Part shown: positions 41,508 to 50,356 of the stretch, in pieces
Position numbering within the stretch: the stretch's first letter is position 1
How the letters are laid out: each line of letters starts with the position of its first letter
NCBI GenBank assembly: GCA_964367935.1
Contig: CAYIYZ010000006.1
Coordinates: forward strand, 62,001 to 126,000
Direction: 5' to 3'
Length of the DNA stretch: 64,000 nucleotides
DNA from: Scatomorpha sp964367935
Lineage (GTDB): Bacteria > Bacillota > Clostridia > Oscillospirales > Oscillospiraceae
Made by a program: the position numbers and the translations under genes
The notes under the pieces: model-generated
The model's database searches: none
What the model saw: only the letters and a program-made list of their open reading frames with translations
Told to the model about the DNA's origin: nothing

Positions 41508-42227
41508 TCATACCTCCAAATGATATATTCTTCGGTACTCCGCTGTGGGCGTACCGTCTTCATTTTCCAAAATCAGAAGAGGCTCCACCTTAACTGAGGG
41601 CTTAGCCCCACGCTTTGCCTCTATTAGCACTAAACGTGGAGCTGAATCCACCTTATGTGCCACTAACCTTAGCCTCTTAGGCTCCAAACCACACTTTGTC
41701 ATAAGGTGCATACTCTCCGTCATGCGTTCAGAGCGTATTACCATATAAAAATATCCGCCCGTCTTACATAGATAGGCGGCACTTTCTATCAGTTCCGCAA
41801 GTGTAGCACTGCCCTCACTACGTGCCCGAGCACGAGCCTCATCAGGCGAAATCCTGCCGCTTTCTCTACTAAAATACGGCGGATTACTGATTAGCATATC
41901 AAAATGGCCCGAGGGATAAAAAGTACGCAACTTACGCATGTCCGCATTAATAATACCCTCGGATAAATGCCCATTCTGTCTCAAATTTGCTATACAACAC
42001 TCTACCGCTGCCGGCGATATGTCCGCCCCATGCACTTCAATATCTGCATTTTTACCTAGCAACAATAGTAGTAATATGCCGCCGCCACAGCCGAGATCCA
42101 TAACGCGACGTACACCGGGCGTTTTGGCAAAATCAGCGAGTAAAACGGAGTCTGTTCCTATGGGAAATACCCCTTCAGCCCCTTTGTATACCGGGCCACC
42201 CTCGTATAATGAAAAATAATCGTTCAT
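41508..42227 (-). CDS. TrmN6/YabB-like SAM-dependent methyltransferase
   Basis: 239 residues with a Rossmann SAM site (RRVMDLGCGGGILLLLL) and the adenine-N6 catalytic motif SNPPYF. Family members methylate A37 of tRNA-Val or related targets. The ribosome site AAAAAGAGG lies inside what appears to be a degenerate end of the 203-bp element. The gene leads rsmI in an operon. Confidence 0.9.
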   Translation of the reverse strand: MNDYFSLYEGGPVYKGAEGVFPIGTDSVLLADFAKTPGVRRVMDLGCGGGILLLLLLGKNADIEVHGADISPAAVECCIANLRQNGHLSEGIINADMRKLRTFYPSGHFDMLISNPPYFSRESGRISPDEARARARSEGSATLAELIESAAYLCKTGGYFYMVIRSERMTESMHLMTKCGLEPKRLRLVAHKVDSAPRLVLIEAKRGAKPSVKVEPLLILENEDGTPTAEYRRIYHLEV

Positions 42228-42236
42228 GTATAACCT

Positions 42237-42269
42237 CTTTTTGATGAAAACCTGTTTTCCGCCAGACTA
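42237..42269. repeat. Degenerate end of the 203-bp element
   Basis: CTTTTTgatGAAAACct followed by GTTTTccgcCAGaCTA resembles the right end of copy A (38618-38650: CTTTTTGTCGAAAAACCT then GTTTTTCGACAGTCTA). As in the full copies, it directly abuts a transcription-terminator hairpin (42272-42302). Confidence 0.5.
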
Positions 42270-42271
42270 AT

Positions 42272-42302
42272 AAAAAAGCTTTGCCGACGGCAAAGCTTTT
42301 TT
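42272..42302 (-). terminator. Terminator of the small ferredoxin gene
   Basis: Arms 42272-42286 and 42288-42302 are a 15-bp perfect inverted repeat (AAAAAAGCTTTGCCG and complement). On the minus strand the 3' arm ends in six U. Confidence 0.9.
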
Positions 42303-42317
42303 AAGACCCTCTGAGGT

Positions 42318-42488
42318 TTAGCCCTCAACAATAGCCTCTGTGGGACATGTGCCTGCACATGCACCGCAAGACACGCAAGCATCAGCGTTGATTACGTACC
42401 TGTCGTCACCCATAGAGATGGCTTCAGTGGGACATGCACCCTCGCAAGAACCGCAAGAGACGCAGTTTTCATTGATTGAATATGCCAT
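42318..42488 (-). CDS. Small 2x[4Fe-4S] ferredoxin, 56 residues
   Basis: The protein begins MAYSINENCVSCGSCEGACP and contains two complete CxxCxxCxxxCP clusters (CVSCGSCEGACP and CVSCGACAGTCP), the size and layout of clostridial ferredoxin. Low-potential electron carrier for anaerobic metabolism. Start behind GGAGGTATTCGTT. It has its own promoter and terminator, so it is monocistronic. Confidence 0.97.
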   Translation of the reverse strand: MAYSINENCVSCGSCEGACPTEAISMGDDRYVINADACVSCGACAGTCPTEAIVEG

Positions 42489-42536
42489 AACGAATACCTC
42501 CGATATTTATTTGATCGAGCAAGCCCTATCCTCGTA

Positions 42537-42565
42537 ATCTTATCATAGTGCACAAATAAAATCAA
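42537..42565 (-). promoter_or_regulatory. Promoter of the small ferredoxin gene
   Basis: Minus strand TTGATT (42565-42560), 17 bp, TAAGAT (42542-42537), about 50 bp before the start. Confidence 0.55.
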
Positions 42566-42705
42566 TCATTTTTTACACTTTCATTTTTTACATAAAATCG
42601 GTTTAATTGGATGATAGAGGGAAATAATAAATCGTGTCAGTCAGATGCAGGACACTTCCCCTTTTCACAAACAGCTACCATAAAAACTCGTTCGGAGGTA
42701 AAAAT

Positions 42706-45183
42706 ATGCGCAGTAATGTTAGATTTACAGACAAGGCAAGTTCGGCAATAATAAGAGCAAAGGAGGTTGCACGCGCCTTTAGACATTCACATGTGGGTAG
42801 CGAACATCTCCTATTAGGCGTACTTGAAGAACGTGACGGCGCCGCCTCACACATGTTGGGTCTAAGTGATGTCGAAAGAAAAAACATAGGCGATAAAATC
42901 GCTTTCGGCAAAAGACCGAGAGAAGGTTCTCAAGAGAGTGAAATTCCCTTCACGGTAAATGCACGAGTCGTCATAGATTATGCTAAAGGATGCGCCGAAA
43001 GCACCGGCAGAGGCATGGTGGGCACAGAGCATATTTTGAGAGGCATTTTAGTTACAAAAACATGTACCGCTCTCTCACTGCTAAAATCATCAGGTTGTGA
43101 CACCGATGCCCTTAATAAACGTCTTGACATGCTGTTCGGCAGTCACGATTTCGAACAAAAGCCCGGTCAAAGCACCACCGGTTCGCCTTTCAAGGCACCC
43201 TCACGCAGATCCGAGACACGTATATTGGATCTATACAGCAGAGACTTGACCGAGATGGCATCCATGGGAAAAATGGACGCCGTCATAGGACGTGACGATG
43301 AGATCTCTCGTGTGATACAAATATTAACACGCAGAACGAAGAATAACCCCGTCTTGGTAGGAGAGCCCGGTGTAGGCAAAACCGCTATAGCCGAGGGATT
43401 AGCTCAGCGTGTAGTAGCCGGCGCTGTCCCAGACCTTCTCAAAAACAGGCGCGTCGTCACCTTGGATATAGCTTCCATGCTTGCCGGCACGAAGTACCGT
43501 GGAGACTTTGAAGACAGAGTCAAAAATGTCCTGCGCGAAATACACAGAGCAGGAGACGTTATTGTTTTTATTGACGAGCTGCACACCATAGTCGGTGCAG
43601 GCTCTGCCGAGGGCGCTATAGACGCCTCTAATATACTAAAGCCTGCCTTGGGGCGAGGTGAATTGCAACTTGTCGGTGCCACTACTACAGACGAATACAA
43701 ACGCCATATAGAAAAAGACTCAGCCTTAGAACGGAGATTTCAGCCCGTCAAAGTCGAGGAACCCAGTGAAGCCAGCTGCATAGAGATGCTCATAAGCCTG
43801 CGCAAAGCCTTAGAGACACACCACAAAGTACGGCTATCTGATGCAGCTCTGCAAGCTGCGGTGAAAATGTCCGTACGTTATATAGGCGATAGATATCTCC
43901 CCGACAAGGCGATAGATCTTTTAGACGAGGCCGCCTCACGTGTCCACCTCAAAGACTACTGCGCACCTATGGAGCTCTCTAAACTTGAAAGAGAGCTTGT
44001 GGAGCTGTCTTTACGCCGTGATGCCGCCCTGCGTGCAGGCAAAAGCTCACTCGCCGATGAGCTTTATACGGAAGAAAAAGAAAAACGTAAAAAACTTCAA
44101 AGCATAAGAAGCGATCGCTTACCTGCAAATCTACGTGAAGTCAGCGCTCAAGATGTAGCTGAGGTAGTATCAAACTGGACAGGCATAGTGCTCTCGACCG
44201 TAACCGAATCTGAGAGCCGTAGGTTGCTGCACATGGAAGATGTCTTACACCGCCGTGTAGTGGGTCAGGACGAGGCTGTAACCGCTGTAGCACGTGCCAT
44301 ACGGCGAGGTAGGGTCGGATTGTCAGATCCAAAACGCCCCATAGGCAGTATGCTTTTCTTAGGCCCTACAGGTGTAGGTAAAACTGAGCTATGTCGTGCT
44401 CTTGCCGAAGCTGTATTCGGTGACGAAAACGCTATCATCCGCTTTGATATGTCTGAGTATATGGAAAAGCACGCTGTTTCAAAACTGATAGGCTCACCAC
44501 CGGGTTACGTCGGATACAACGAGGGCGGTCAGCTTACCGACAGAGTAAGGCGCAAGCCATGGTCGGTAGTACTCTTTGACGAAATTGAAAAAGCGCATGA
44601 GGACGTTTGGAGCTTGCTACTGCAAATTATGGAGGACGGTAGGTTAACAGACTCCACAGGGCGTGTCACAAGCTTTAGAAACGCGATAGTGGTCATGACC
44701 TCAAATGTGGGTGCAACTTCAATAACGGCCGAACGTCCCTCCCTCGGTTTTTGTGCCGTAGAAGCTGATTCTCACATAAGGGTGAAAAACTCTGTTATGG
44801 CGGAGCTGAAAAAGACATTCAGGCCTGAGTTTTTAAACAGATTGGACGAGACTATAGTTTTCAAGAGACTCAGCTTAGATGATGTTAAGAAAATAGCTGT
44901 CAGACTTGTTGACGCTGTACGTGAGCGCATGCTTAGCCTAGGCATAGAATTAGATGTCACAGAACGAGCTTTGATTAAGCTCTGCGAGGAGGGTTTCGAT
45001 TCCGGCTATGGTGCACGTCCGCTCAGAAGACTACTGCGTCTGCGCATAGAAGACCCTGCCGCCATGCTTATTTTAACCGGCGCCCTCAGTTCGGGAAATC
45101 GTGCTATCTTGGATTTAGATGACAGTGCCGAGGGTGGTGTATCTCTAAGCTCAGTGAAGGATTTTATCCCGAGTGAAGTGTAG
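42706..45183 (+). CDS. clpC: ATP-dependent Clp protease ATP-binding subunit ClpC
   Basis: About 825 residues. Double Clp-N domain (SNVRFTDKASSAIIRAKEVA, HVGSEHLLLGVLEE), first AAA+ with GEPGVGKTAIAEG and VIVFIDELHTIVGAG, a short coiled-coil M-domain (about 405-470), second AAA+ with GPTGVGKTELCRAL and VVLFDEIEKAHEDVW, and a C-terminal D2-small domain. It unfolds substrates for ClpP. Start behind GGAGGTAAAAAT, 24 codons into the open frame. The usual ctsR-mcsA-mcsB neighbours and a CtsR operator are absent. Its 3' end overlaps spoIID convergently by 20 bp. Confidence 0.95.
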   Translation: MRSNVRFTDKASSAIIRAKEVARAFRHSHVGSEHLLLGVLEERDGAASHMLGLSDVERKNIGDKIAFGKRPREGSQESEIPFTVNARVVIDYAKGCAESTGRGMVGTEHILRGILVTKTCTALSLLKSSGCDTDALNKRLDMLFGSHDFEQKPGQSTTGSPFKAPSRRSETRILDLYSRDLTEMASMGKMDAVIGRDDEISRVIQILTRRTKNNPVLVGEPGVGKTAIAEGLAQRVVAGAVPDLLKNRRVVTLDIASMLAGTKYRGDFEDRVKNVLREIHRAGDVIVFIDELHTIVGAGSAEGAIDASNILKPALGRGELQLVGATTTDEYKRHIEKDSALERRFQPVKVEEPSEASCIEMLISLRKALETHHKVRLSDAALQAAVKMSVRYIGDRYLPDKAIDLLDEAASRVHLKDYCAPMELSKLERELVELSLRRDAALRAGKSSLADELYTEEKEKRKKLQSIRSDRLPANLREVSAQDVAEVVSNWTGIVLSTVTESESRRLLHMEDVLHRRVVGQDEAVTAVARAIRRGRVGLSDPKRPIGSMLFLGPTGVGKTELCRALAEAVFGDENAIIRFDMSEYMEKHAVSKLIGSPPGYVGYNEGGQLTDRVRRKPWSVVLFDEIEKAHEDVWSLLLQIMEDGRLTDSTGRVTSFRNAIVVMTSNVGATSITAERPSLGFCAVEADSHIRVKNSVMAELKKTFRPEFLNRLDETIVFKRLSLDDVKKIAVRLVDAVRERMLSLGIELDVTERALIKLCEEGFDSGYGARPLRRLLRLRIEDPAAMLILTGALSSGNRAILDLDDSAEGGVSLSSVKDFIPSEV

Positions 45184-46162
45184 TGCCGGGATAATAGTGA
45201 GCGAGTATCTCTGTGTATTCGTACCCCTCGTTTGCCAAGATATTCGCACCATACTGGCTCATACCCACTCCATGCCCATAGCCTATCACGGAAAATAAAA
45301 AAACGCCCTCCGAATATTCAAGCGTGAAGTAGGTCGAGCGCAGCTCGAACAGCTCACGAAGTTCAAGCCCACTTAACTCCACGCCACCTATCACTATGCT
45401 CGCCACACGATAGCTATCGTCTCGCATCACTTCTCCCACCCATGTGTCAGGCGTATAGCTGAGATCGCATCCGTAAGGAGCGAGTATTTCCGCAAAGTCC
45501 GTAACCGTCAATTTGACACTGCTCTCAAAGTTAGGTACCAAAGACGACGTCTCCGGCGTCTCCACACTCTGCAAGTATGGCACATCGTTCCAAATAGAGG
45601 CGGCACTCGCCGTATTCCCCGCCGAAGACGAGTGAAACACCGCCTCTATTACTTCACCTTCATAGTAGAGAACCTCGCCACTCGTTTCTTCCACACTATG
45701 ATCCACTATCGACTTATTCTCTATAAACGAGGATGTCCAACGCGTATTCAGCTCCTCGTTCGTCAAATGAGCCTTGCAACAGTCAGGGTCATCACAGACA
45801 TCTGCTTCCGGATGATTCGGATTTTCTTTTTCTACACGATTTAATATGTATGTCCGCGCCGCTACCGCCTGAGCCTTTAAGGCCTCCATATCAAAAGAGA
45901 CCGGCATCTCTGCCGCCACCACACCCGGTAGCCACTCCGCCATGGTTGTCTCCGATATTATGCCATCACTCAAGACCGTAAATGTAATTTCATCATCTAA
46001 GCCGTAGTTAACCGGCTCTGTTAGTGTCAGAGAAGTTGGCAAAGCCTCCGTGCTCGGCGCACTTGTCGGCATGGGACTCTGGGGCGTAGAAGCGAGCACC
46101 GTAATGCACAGAGCAACTACGATAGATAACAGTGATAAAATAATTGATGTTTTCATATTCAC
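45164..46162 (-). CDS. spoIID: Stage II sporulation protein D
   Basis: 332 residues with an N-terminal signal anchor (IILSLLSIVVALCITVLAS). The lytic transglycosylase domain shows LPGVVAAEMPVSFDMEALKAQAVAARTYIL, EAVFHSSSAGNTAS and the C-terminal GYGHGVGMSQYGANILANEG (parts). SpoIID digests septal peptidoglycan with SpoIIP during engulfment. An inserted CDDPDCCKAH segment around residue 128 is typical of clostridial members. Confidence 0.95.
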   Translation of the reverse strand: MNMKTSIILSLLSIVVALCITVLASTPQSPMPTSAPSTEALPTSLTLTEPVNYGLDDEITFTVLSDGIISETTMAEWLPGVVAAEMPVSFDMEALKAQAVAARTYILNRVEKENPNHPEADVCDDPDCCKAHLTNEELNTRWTSSFIENKSIVDHSVEETSGEVLYYEGEVIEAVFHSSSAGNTASAASIWNDVPYLQSVETPETSSLVPNFESSVKLTVTDFAEILAPYGCDLSYTPDTWVGEVMRDDSYRVASIVIGGVELSGLELRELFELRSTYFTLEYSEGVFLFSVIGYGHGVGMSQYGANILANEGYEYTEILAHYYPGTTLHSG

Positions 46163-46320
46163 TCCTTAATTCTCTAAATACAGACCATTGACTTAATGGC
46201 ATAAAAGGTATAAAATAGCAAGATATTGAGTATCCGATGCATTTAGCATATTGTATATAAGCGGAACGTGCGGGCATCGGACATGCTACTTTTAAATCTT
46301 ATTAGGACGGTTGTTATAAT

Positions 46321-47256
46321 ATGCAGAAAAATGCTTTGGTTAGTCTGTGTATCACCGGCGTATTCGGTGCCTTCGGTGCCTTTTTTAGGTGGATACAAAA
46401 CTTAACCGCATATGAAATTAGCACGGGGCTCTATTCCTCCGGCAACATCTGGGGAATAGCGATCATCGCTCTGGGCATACTCTTTTGCACAGTACAGGCG
46501 GTGCGCTCTTACATGTTTAGGAGCGAGAAGCTCTGCCTTCCCAACGACACTCACGAAGTGTACGGTGCAAAAAACCTTGTATTTCGCTATACTTACAGAA
46601 TATTTGCGCTTCTCTTGGCTATAGGCGCTCTCATAGTCCTTTTAACTCCGCAATACGGAGTCTTTGCAAACTCGGATAGATTGCTTGGCATTTTGGGTCT
46701 CGGTGCAGCCTTGGGCTTCTTTGTCTTGATGTACTCTGCTGATAAGCGCCGTACTGCCGGCCCCGACGCTTTCGGCTGTGTGCTTATGGTCATATTCTAC
46801 GGATATTGGCTCGTGGCAAGCTACAGAGAGAACACCGCCACTCCCACAATTTGGGCTTACTCCGCCGAGATAGTTGCTCTCGCCGCCTCACTGCTTGCCG
46901 TCTACTACGTCGCAGGTGTGCCGTTTACGAAGCCCGCTCCCTACCTCACACCTTTCTTTACTCAGCTCTCCGCACTCCTATGCCTCGTTACTTTGCCGGA
47001 TGAGAGAGCGATGGGCAAGCAAATTATGATAATGGCGACCGCTTCAATCATGCTACTATTTTCTTGGCAGACCATATCCGCTTTACGAGTTAGGAAAGAC
47101 GATGAGGATAATGTAGAAGCGCCTGAAGCTGTACATGTGCCCTCTGTTGACCCTTATATGGTGTGGGAACTTGAGGATGAACCTGAGCAGTCTGAAGAAG
47201 ATGCCGTTCTCTACGACGACGATCTTTTCTCCGAGGACGACAAGCCCGAAGACTAA
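46321..47256 (+). CDS. Uncharacterised multi-pass membrane protein
   Basis: 311 residues with about eight predicted helices from residue 8 to 255 and an acidic cytoplasmic tail of about 55 residues (rich in D and E, ending SEDDKPED). No recognised domain. It lies between spoIID and gpr in a core context, so a role linked to sporulation is possible but not shown. Translation starts at an ATG directly behind TTATAAT. Confidence 0.75.
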   Translation: MQKNALVSLCITGVFGAFGAFFRWIQNLTAYEISTGLYSSGNIWGIAIIALGILFCTVQAVRSYMFRSEKLCLPNDTHEVYGAKNLVFRYTYRIFALLLAIGALIVLLTPQYGVFANSDRLLGILGLGAALGFFVLMYSADKRRTAGPDAFGCVLMVIFYGYWLVASYRENTATPTIWAYSAEIVALAASLLAVYYVAGVPFTKPAPYLTPFFTQLSALLCLVTLPDERAMGKQIMIMATASIMLLFSWQTISALRVRKDDEDNVEAPEAVHVPSVDPYMVWELEDEPEQSEEDAVLYDDDLFSEDDKPED

Positions 47257-47277
47257 ATATTAAGCAAACATTTTATT

Positions 47278-47312
47278 AAGGTGCCCTCGCATTGTGAGCG
47301 AGGGCACCTTTT
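47278..47312. terminator. Bidirectional terminator
   Basis: A 13-bp perfect stem (47278-47290 and 47298-47310) with a 7-nt loop between the convergent membrane-protein and gpr genes. Confidence 0.9.
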
Positions 47313-47331
47313 AACTATCTTCCTGCCTCAA

Positions 47332-48195
47332 TTAGCTTGTGAGCATATCAATATCCTCTATACTAAGGCCGTCATGCAGAGCGAGATTAATGCCGTAGGC
47401 TATGAGCTTTGCCGTGTCCTTAACCGTGGAGTCTATATCACGCGGTGTCACAAACAGCCCTTCGAGTAATTCACCGTCTGCTAAACTTCGTGCATCTGTC
47501 ACCGTTGGTACACCCACAGCAATAACCGGTACACCGAGACTCTTTTGAGACAGCTCCGCACGCATATTGCCAACACCCGAGCCGGGCACAATGCCAACAT
47601 CCGATATCTGCACCGTGCGGCACAAATGCGACACATTCGCTGTCGCCAATGCGTCAACAGCTATCACCCGTGCCGGCTCTGCCGTCGCTGCCACTGAACG
47701 CAGTACCATGGCACTCTCAAGGCCTGTCGTGCCGAGCACACCCGGTGCTATTGCCGCAACGGAATGAAAGTTTGCAAAATCCTCGGGCAACTGCTCCTTC
47801 AAATGGCGTGTCACTATTATGCTCTCTACGGCCTTCGGACCTATGGCGTCGGGTGTCACTGCCATGTTTCCTAAACCTGCGACCAAACTTGTTCCGCCCT
47901 CATCAGGCCTAAGCAGAGGTCGTAATTCATTTGCAAGTAAATACGCTGCGTCCTCAAAGGCATTTTCACTGCGGCTCAGCAGTTTCGTCAATTCTATAGT
48001 TATATACGTACCCACAGGCTTGCCCAAGGCTTCTGCGCCCTTCTCGTCCACTATGCGCACCTTCGTAACCTTATAACCCGAGCGCTCCCGCTCCTCTGAT
48101 TCCACGCCCGGAATATCCCCAAGTTCGTCTCCGGTCGCCGCCCGTGCAAACTCAAATTCCTCCAAGGCTAAGTCTGTTCTTTTCTTATTAATCAT
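47332..48195 (-). CDS. gpr: Germination protease GPR
   Basis: 287 residues, shorter than the 320-370 of many GPRs. RTDLALEEFEFA near the start matches the propeptide/N-terminus, followed by SYGYKVTKV-like and GTYITIELTKLL segments, LVAGLGNMAVTPDAIGPKAVE and VIAVDALATANVSHLCRTVQISDVGIVPGSGVGN (parts). An aspartic-type protease that degrades small acid-soluble spore proteins at germination. Start behind GGGGGGTGAGG. Divergent from rpsT, a common neighbour. Confidence 0.95.
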   Translation of the reverse strand: MINKKRTDLALEEFEFARAATGDELGDIPGVESEERERSGYKVTKVRIVDEKGAEALGKPVGTYITIELTKLLSRSENAFEDAAYLLANELRPLLRPDEGGTSLVAGLGNMAVTPDAIGPKAVESIIVTRHLKEQLPEDFANFHSVAAIAPGVLGTTGLESAMVLRSVAATAEPARVIAVDALATANVSHLCRTVQISDVGIVPGSGVGNMRAELSQKSLGVPVIAVGVPTVTDARSLADGELLEGLFVTPRDIDSTVKDTAKLIAYGINLALHDGLSIEDIDMLTS

Positions 48196-48278
48196 TGCCT
48201 CACCCCCCTAGTTTTATGATATAGTTTACCGCTTTTAGTGTTCGATATACTCTTTATAGAAAAATAGGTAAAAAACGC

Positions 48279-48307
48279 TTGCATTTTATCTTTCTTAGTG
48301 TTATAAT
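48279..48307 (+). promoter_or_regulatory. Promoter of rpsT
   Basis: TTGCAT (48279-48284), 17 bp, TATAAT (48302-48307), 52 bp before the start. Confidence 0.75.
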
Positions 48308-48358
48308 ACCAGTCCGTGGGTACTAAACTTACAGTATTATAGGAGGAGGTGGCAAAAT

Positions 48359-48622
48359 ATGCCCAATATTAAGTCCGCGAAGAAGAGAGTTCTCGTATCT
48401 CGCAAGGAAAACGAGAGGAACAAGGCACAAAGAACGGCACTCAAGACCGCAATGAAGAAGTTCGAAGCTGCTGTCACAGAAGGCGACAAGGAGGCGGCTG
48501 CCGGCACCTATAAAGTAGCTGTCAAGTCTGTAGATAAAGCTGCTGCTAAGGGTCTTTTGCACAAGAATAACGCCGCGCACAAGAAAAGCGCTTTGGCGAC
48601 TAAGCTCAACGCTATGAGCTAA
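48359..48622 (+). CDS. rpsT: 30S ribosomal protein S20
   Basis: 87 residues, lysine-rich and helical. It begins PNIKSAKKRVLVSRKENERN, followed by KAQRTALKTAMKKFE and the C-terminal GLLHKNNAAHKKSALATKLN, all diagnostic for S20. Binds 16S rRNA in the body of the small subunit. Very strong ribosome site (AGGAGGAGGT). Confidence 0.98.
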   Translation: MPNIKSAKKRVLVSRKENERNKAQRTALKTAMKKFEAAVTEGDKEAAAGTYKVAVKSVDKAAAKGLLHKNNAAHKKSALATKLNAMS

Positions 48623-48628
48623 GAAAAA

Positions 48629-48657
48629 CGAGGCACCGTACGGTGCCTCGTTTTTTA
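48629..48657 (+). terminator. Terminator of rpsT
   Basis: CGAGGCACCG/CGGTGCCTCG palindrome (48629-48650) followed by six T, seven bases behind the stop. Confidence 0.95.
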
Positions 48658-48778
48658 TTGAAACCGCTTGTTCTCTATGGTATAATTTTTACCTGCTTCG
48701 TAAAAGTTTTGCGAAGGTGTGCAGATTAAAATGCGGGTATGTGGAGCGAATTTATATAACAGATGGAGGAAAGTTATA

Positions 48779-48922
48779 ATGAAAAAAAGCTGTTTAGGAA
48801 TAGGGGTTTTACTTTTTGCTATCTTGCTTCAAATGAGTTCAACTAGAATGGAAGGCATGACGCTTGCTTTAGGTCTTATAGGGCTTGCTTTCTGTGTGGC
48901 AGGATTTGTTTCAAAAAAATAG
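48779..48922 (+). CDS. Small membrane protein, 47 residues
   Basis: Starts MKKSCLGIGVLLFAILLQMS and ends with a second hydrophobic stretch (ALGLIGLAFCVAGFVSKK); two short helices joined by a STRMEG turn. Strong ribosome site (GGAGGAAAG, 8 bp before ATG) and a terminator 75 bp behind. No family recognised. Its compact gene structure supports a genuine small protein. Confidence 0.7.
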   Translation: MKKSCLGIGVLLFAILLQMSSTRMEGMTLALGLIGLAFCVAGFVSKK

Positions 48923-48996
48923 TAAGTGGTAAGATTATAAGCATTCGCTTTATTCAAAGCTTCTCGTCTCTACTACAGATTATCTAACTAAACACA

Positions 48997-49042
48997 AAGG
49001 CTCAAACGCAAGCTTAATCGCTTGGTTTGAGCCTTATTTTTA
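48997..49042. terminator. Bidirectional terminator
   Basis: A stem of about 15 bp with one mismatch (arms starting AAGGCTCAAACGC and ending GTTTGAGCCTT) and a T-run, between the small membrane protein and the convergent CD1247-type gene. Confidence 0.88.
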
Positions 49043-49063
49043 TATTATCGGTCTTTCCTACTT

Positions 49064-49594
49064 CTATTCTTCCGTCTCCGCTTTCTCGCAAGCGCAGTCG
49101 CCGCCGTCCTCACAGCCGCAGTCGCAATCCTCATCGTCACAGCTAAAGGGATCTAAGAACTCCAAACGCTCAGAGCAACCGGGGCAATCTATAGCACCCA
49201 ACATGAGTACGTCCTCGTCTATGGTAATGGTATTCTCACAAGCAGGGCAAGTCACCTCATAGAACATGGGCTCCTCATCGTCACCGCAACCACAGCCGCA
49301 ACCGCAACCGTCAAAGTCGTCCTCATCCTCATCCTCGTCGTAATCGTAGTCCTCGTCATAGTCCAAGTCCAGCTCGTCATAAACCAAGTCCTCAAGCTCC
49401 GATAAATCGTCGCTCACCTGATCTATAGCCTCGCCCAAGTCCCAAGCATTTTCCGCAAGATCCTCAATATCTGTTGCCAGCTCAGCTAAAATATCGGTTA
49501 TAACCGTAAAAAGCTTGCCCTCTTTATTCTTATCGGTGATGCCCAAGCCCTCTGTCAAGCCTTTTAGATACGCTACCTTCTCTGATGTTGTCAT
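49064..49594 (-). CDS. CD1247-type domain protein with acidic and cysteine-rich tail
   Basis: 176 residues. The N-terminal 65 (KVAYLKGLTEGLGI, LFTVITDILAELATDIEDL) are the helical CD1247 domain found beside efp in Clostridia. A tract of Asp/Glu/Tyr follows (about 70-92), then CGCGCGCG, a zinc ribbon (CPACENTITIDED...DCPGCSERLEF) and a second Cys/Asp-rich tail (CDCGCEDGGDCACE). The layout suggests metal binding, but no function is established. It follows efp by about 10 bp on the same strand. Confidence 0.85.
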   Translation of the reverse strand: MTTSEKVAYLKGLTEGLGITDKNKEGKLFTVITDILAELATDIEDLAENAWDLGEAIDQVSDDLSELEDLVYDELDLDYDEDYDYDEDEDEDDFDGCGCGCGCGDDEEPMFYEVTCPACENTITIDEDVLMLGAIDCPGCSERLEFLDPFSCDDEDCDCGCEDGGDCACEKAETEE

Positions 49595-49604
49595 AATTTA
49601 CACC

Positions 49605-50168
49605 TTAACCTTTCGCACGCTCTAAATACTCGCCACTGCGTGTATCTATGCGGATTTTTTCACCTGTTTCCAAAAATAGAGGTACCTTAACCTCTGCGCC
49701 GGTCTCCACTACAGCGGGCTTCGTCGCATTTGTCGCTGTATTGCCCGCAAAACCCGGGTCAGTCTCCGTTATGGTGAGCTCCACGAAGTTCGGCGGCTCT
49801 ACCGCAAATACCTTGTCCTTATATGACATTACCATGCACGGCATATTCTCCGTAACAAACTTAAAGTTGTCGCCCAAAACGCCGCCATCTATAGGGACAA
49901 GCTCATACGTCTCCCCGTCCATGAAGTAGTACAAATCACCATCTGCATAGCTAAACTCCATGGTCTTTCTGTCTACCGTGGCACTCTCAAACTTCGCCGT
50001 TGGGTTAAACGAAGTCTCCACCACCGAACCCGTGATCACGTTCTTTATCTTCGTGCGCACAAAAGCTGCGCCCTTTCCAGGCTTAACGTGCTGGAACTCC
50101 ACAACCTGCATTACCTGTCCGTCCATTTCGAAGGTAACGCCATTTCTAAAATCGCCTGCTGATACCAT
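49605..50168 (-). CDS. efp: Translation elongation factor P
   Basis: 187 residues. Domain I carries the tip loop HVKPGKGAAFVRTKIKN with Lys32, the position that is modified or contacts the peptidyl-transferase centre; the C-terminal PLFLETGEKIRIDTRSGEYLERA is diagnostic. Relieves stalling at polyproline. Own promoter at 50209-50237 and a strong GGAGGACAAT site. Confidence 0.97.
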   Translation of the reverse strand: MVSAGDFRNGVTFEMDGQVMQVVEFQHVKPGKGAAFVRTKIKNVITGSVVETSFNPTAKFESATVDRKTMEFSYADGDLYYFMDGETYELVPIDGGVLGDNFKFVTENMPCMVMSYKDKVFAVEPPNFVELTITETDPGFAGNTATNATKPAVVETGAEVKVPLFLETGEKIRIDTRSGEYLERAKG

Positions 50169-50208
50169 TATATTGTCCTCCCATGTTAATTAGCATATTT
50201 TTCACCCC

Positions 50209-50237
50209 ATTTTACACCATTTCACGCCCATTTGCAA
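50209..50237 (-). promoter_or_regulatory. Promoter of efp
   Basis: Minus strand TTGCAA (50237-50232), 17 bp, TAAAAT (50214-50209), about 40 bp before the start. Confidence 0.65.
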
Positions 50238-50299
50238 GATGCTAATACAAATACATACACTTTTTATCCGATATTTTTTACATGTACGCAATCAGGTGC

Positions 50300-50328
50300 T
50301 TGACAGAGTGGTTTTGTAGTGGTAAAGT
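50300..50328 (+). promoter_or_regulatory. Promoter of tRNA-Leu
   Basis: TTGACA (50300-50305), 17 bp, TAAAGT (50323-50328), 29 bp before the tRNA. Confidence 0.75.
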
Positions 50329-50356
50329 ATATAGTGCGTTTGTCAACGCAGCCTGT

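Noticed and set aside
42489..42705. CtsR operator in front of clpC
   Set aside because: No GGTCAAA-type tandem heptads are visible, so regulation by CtsR is not supported here.
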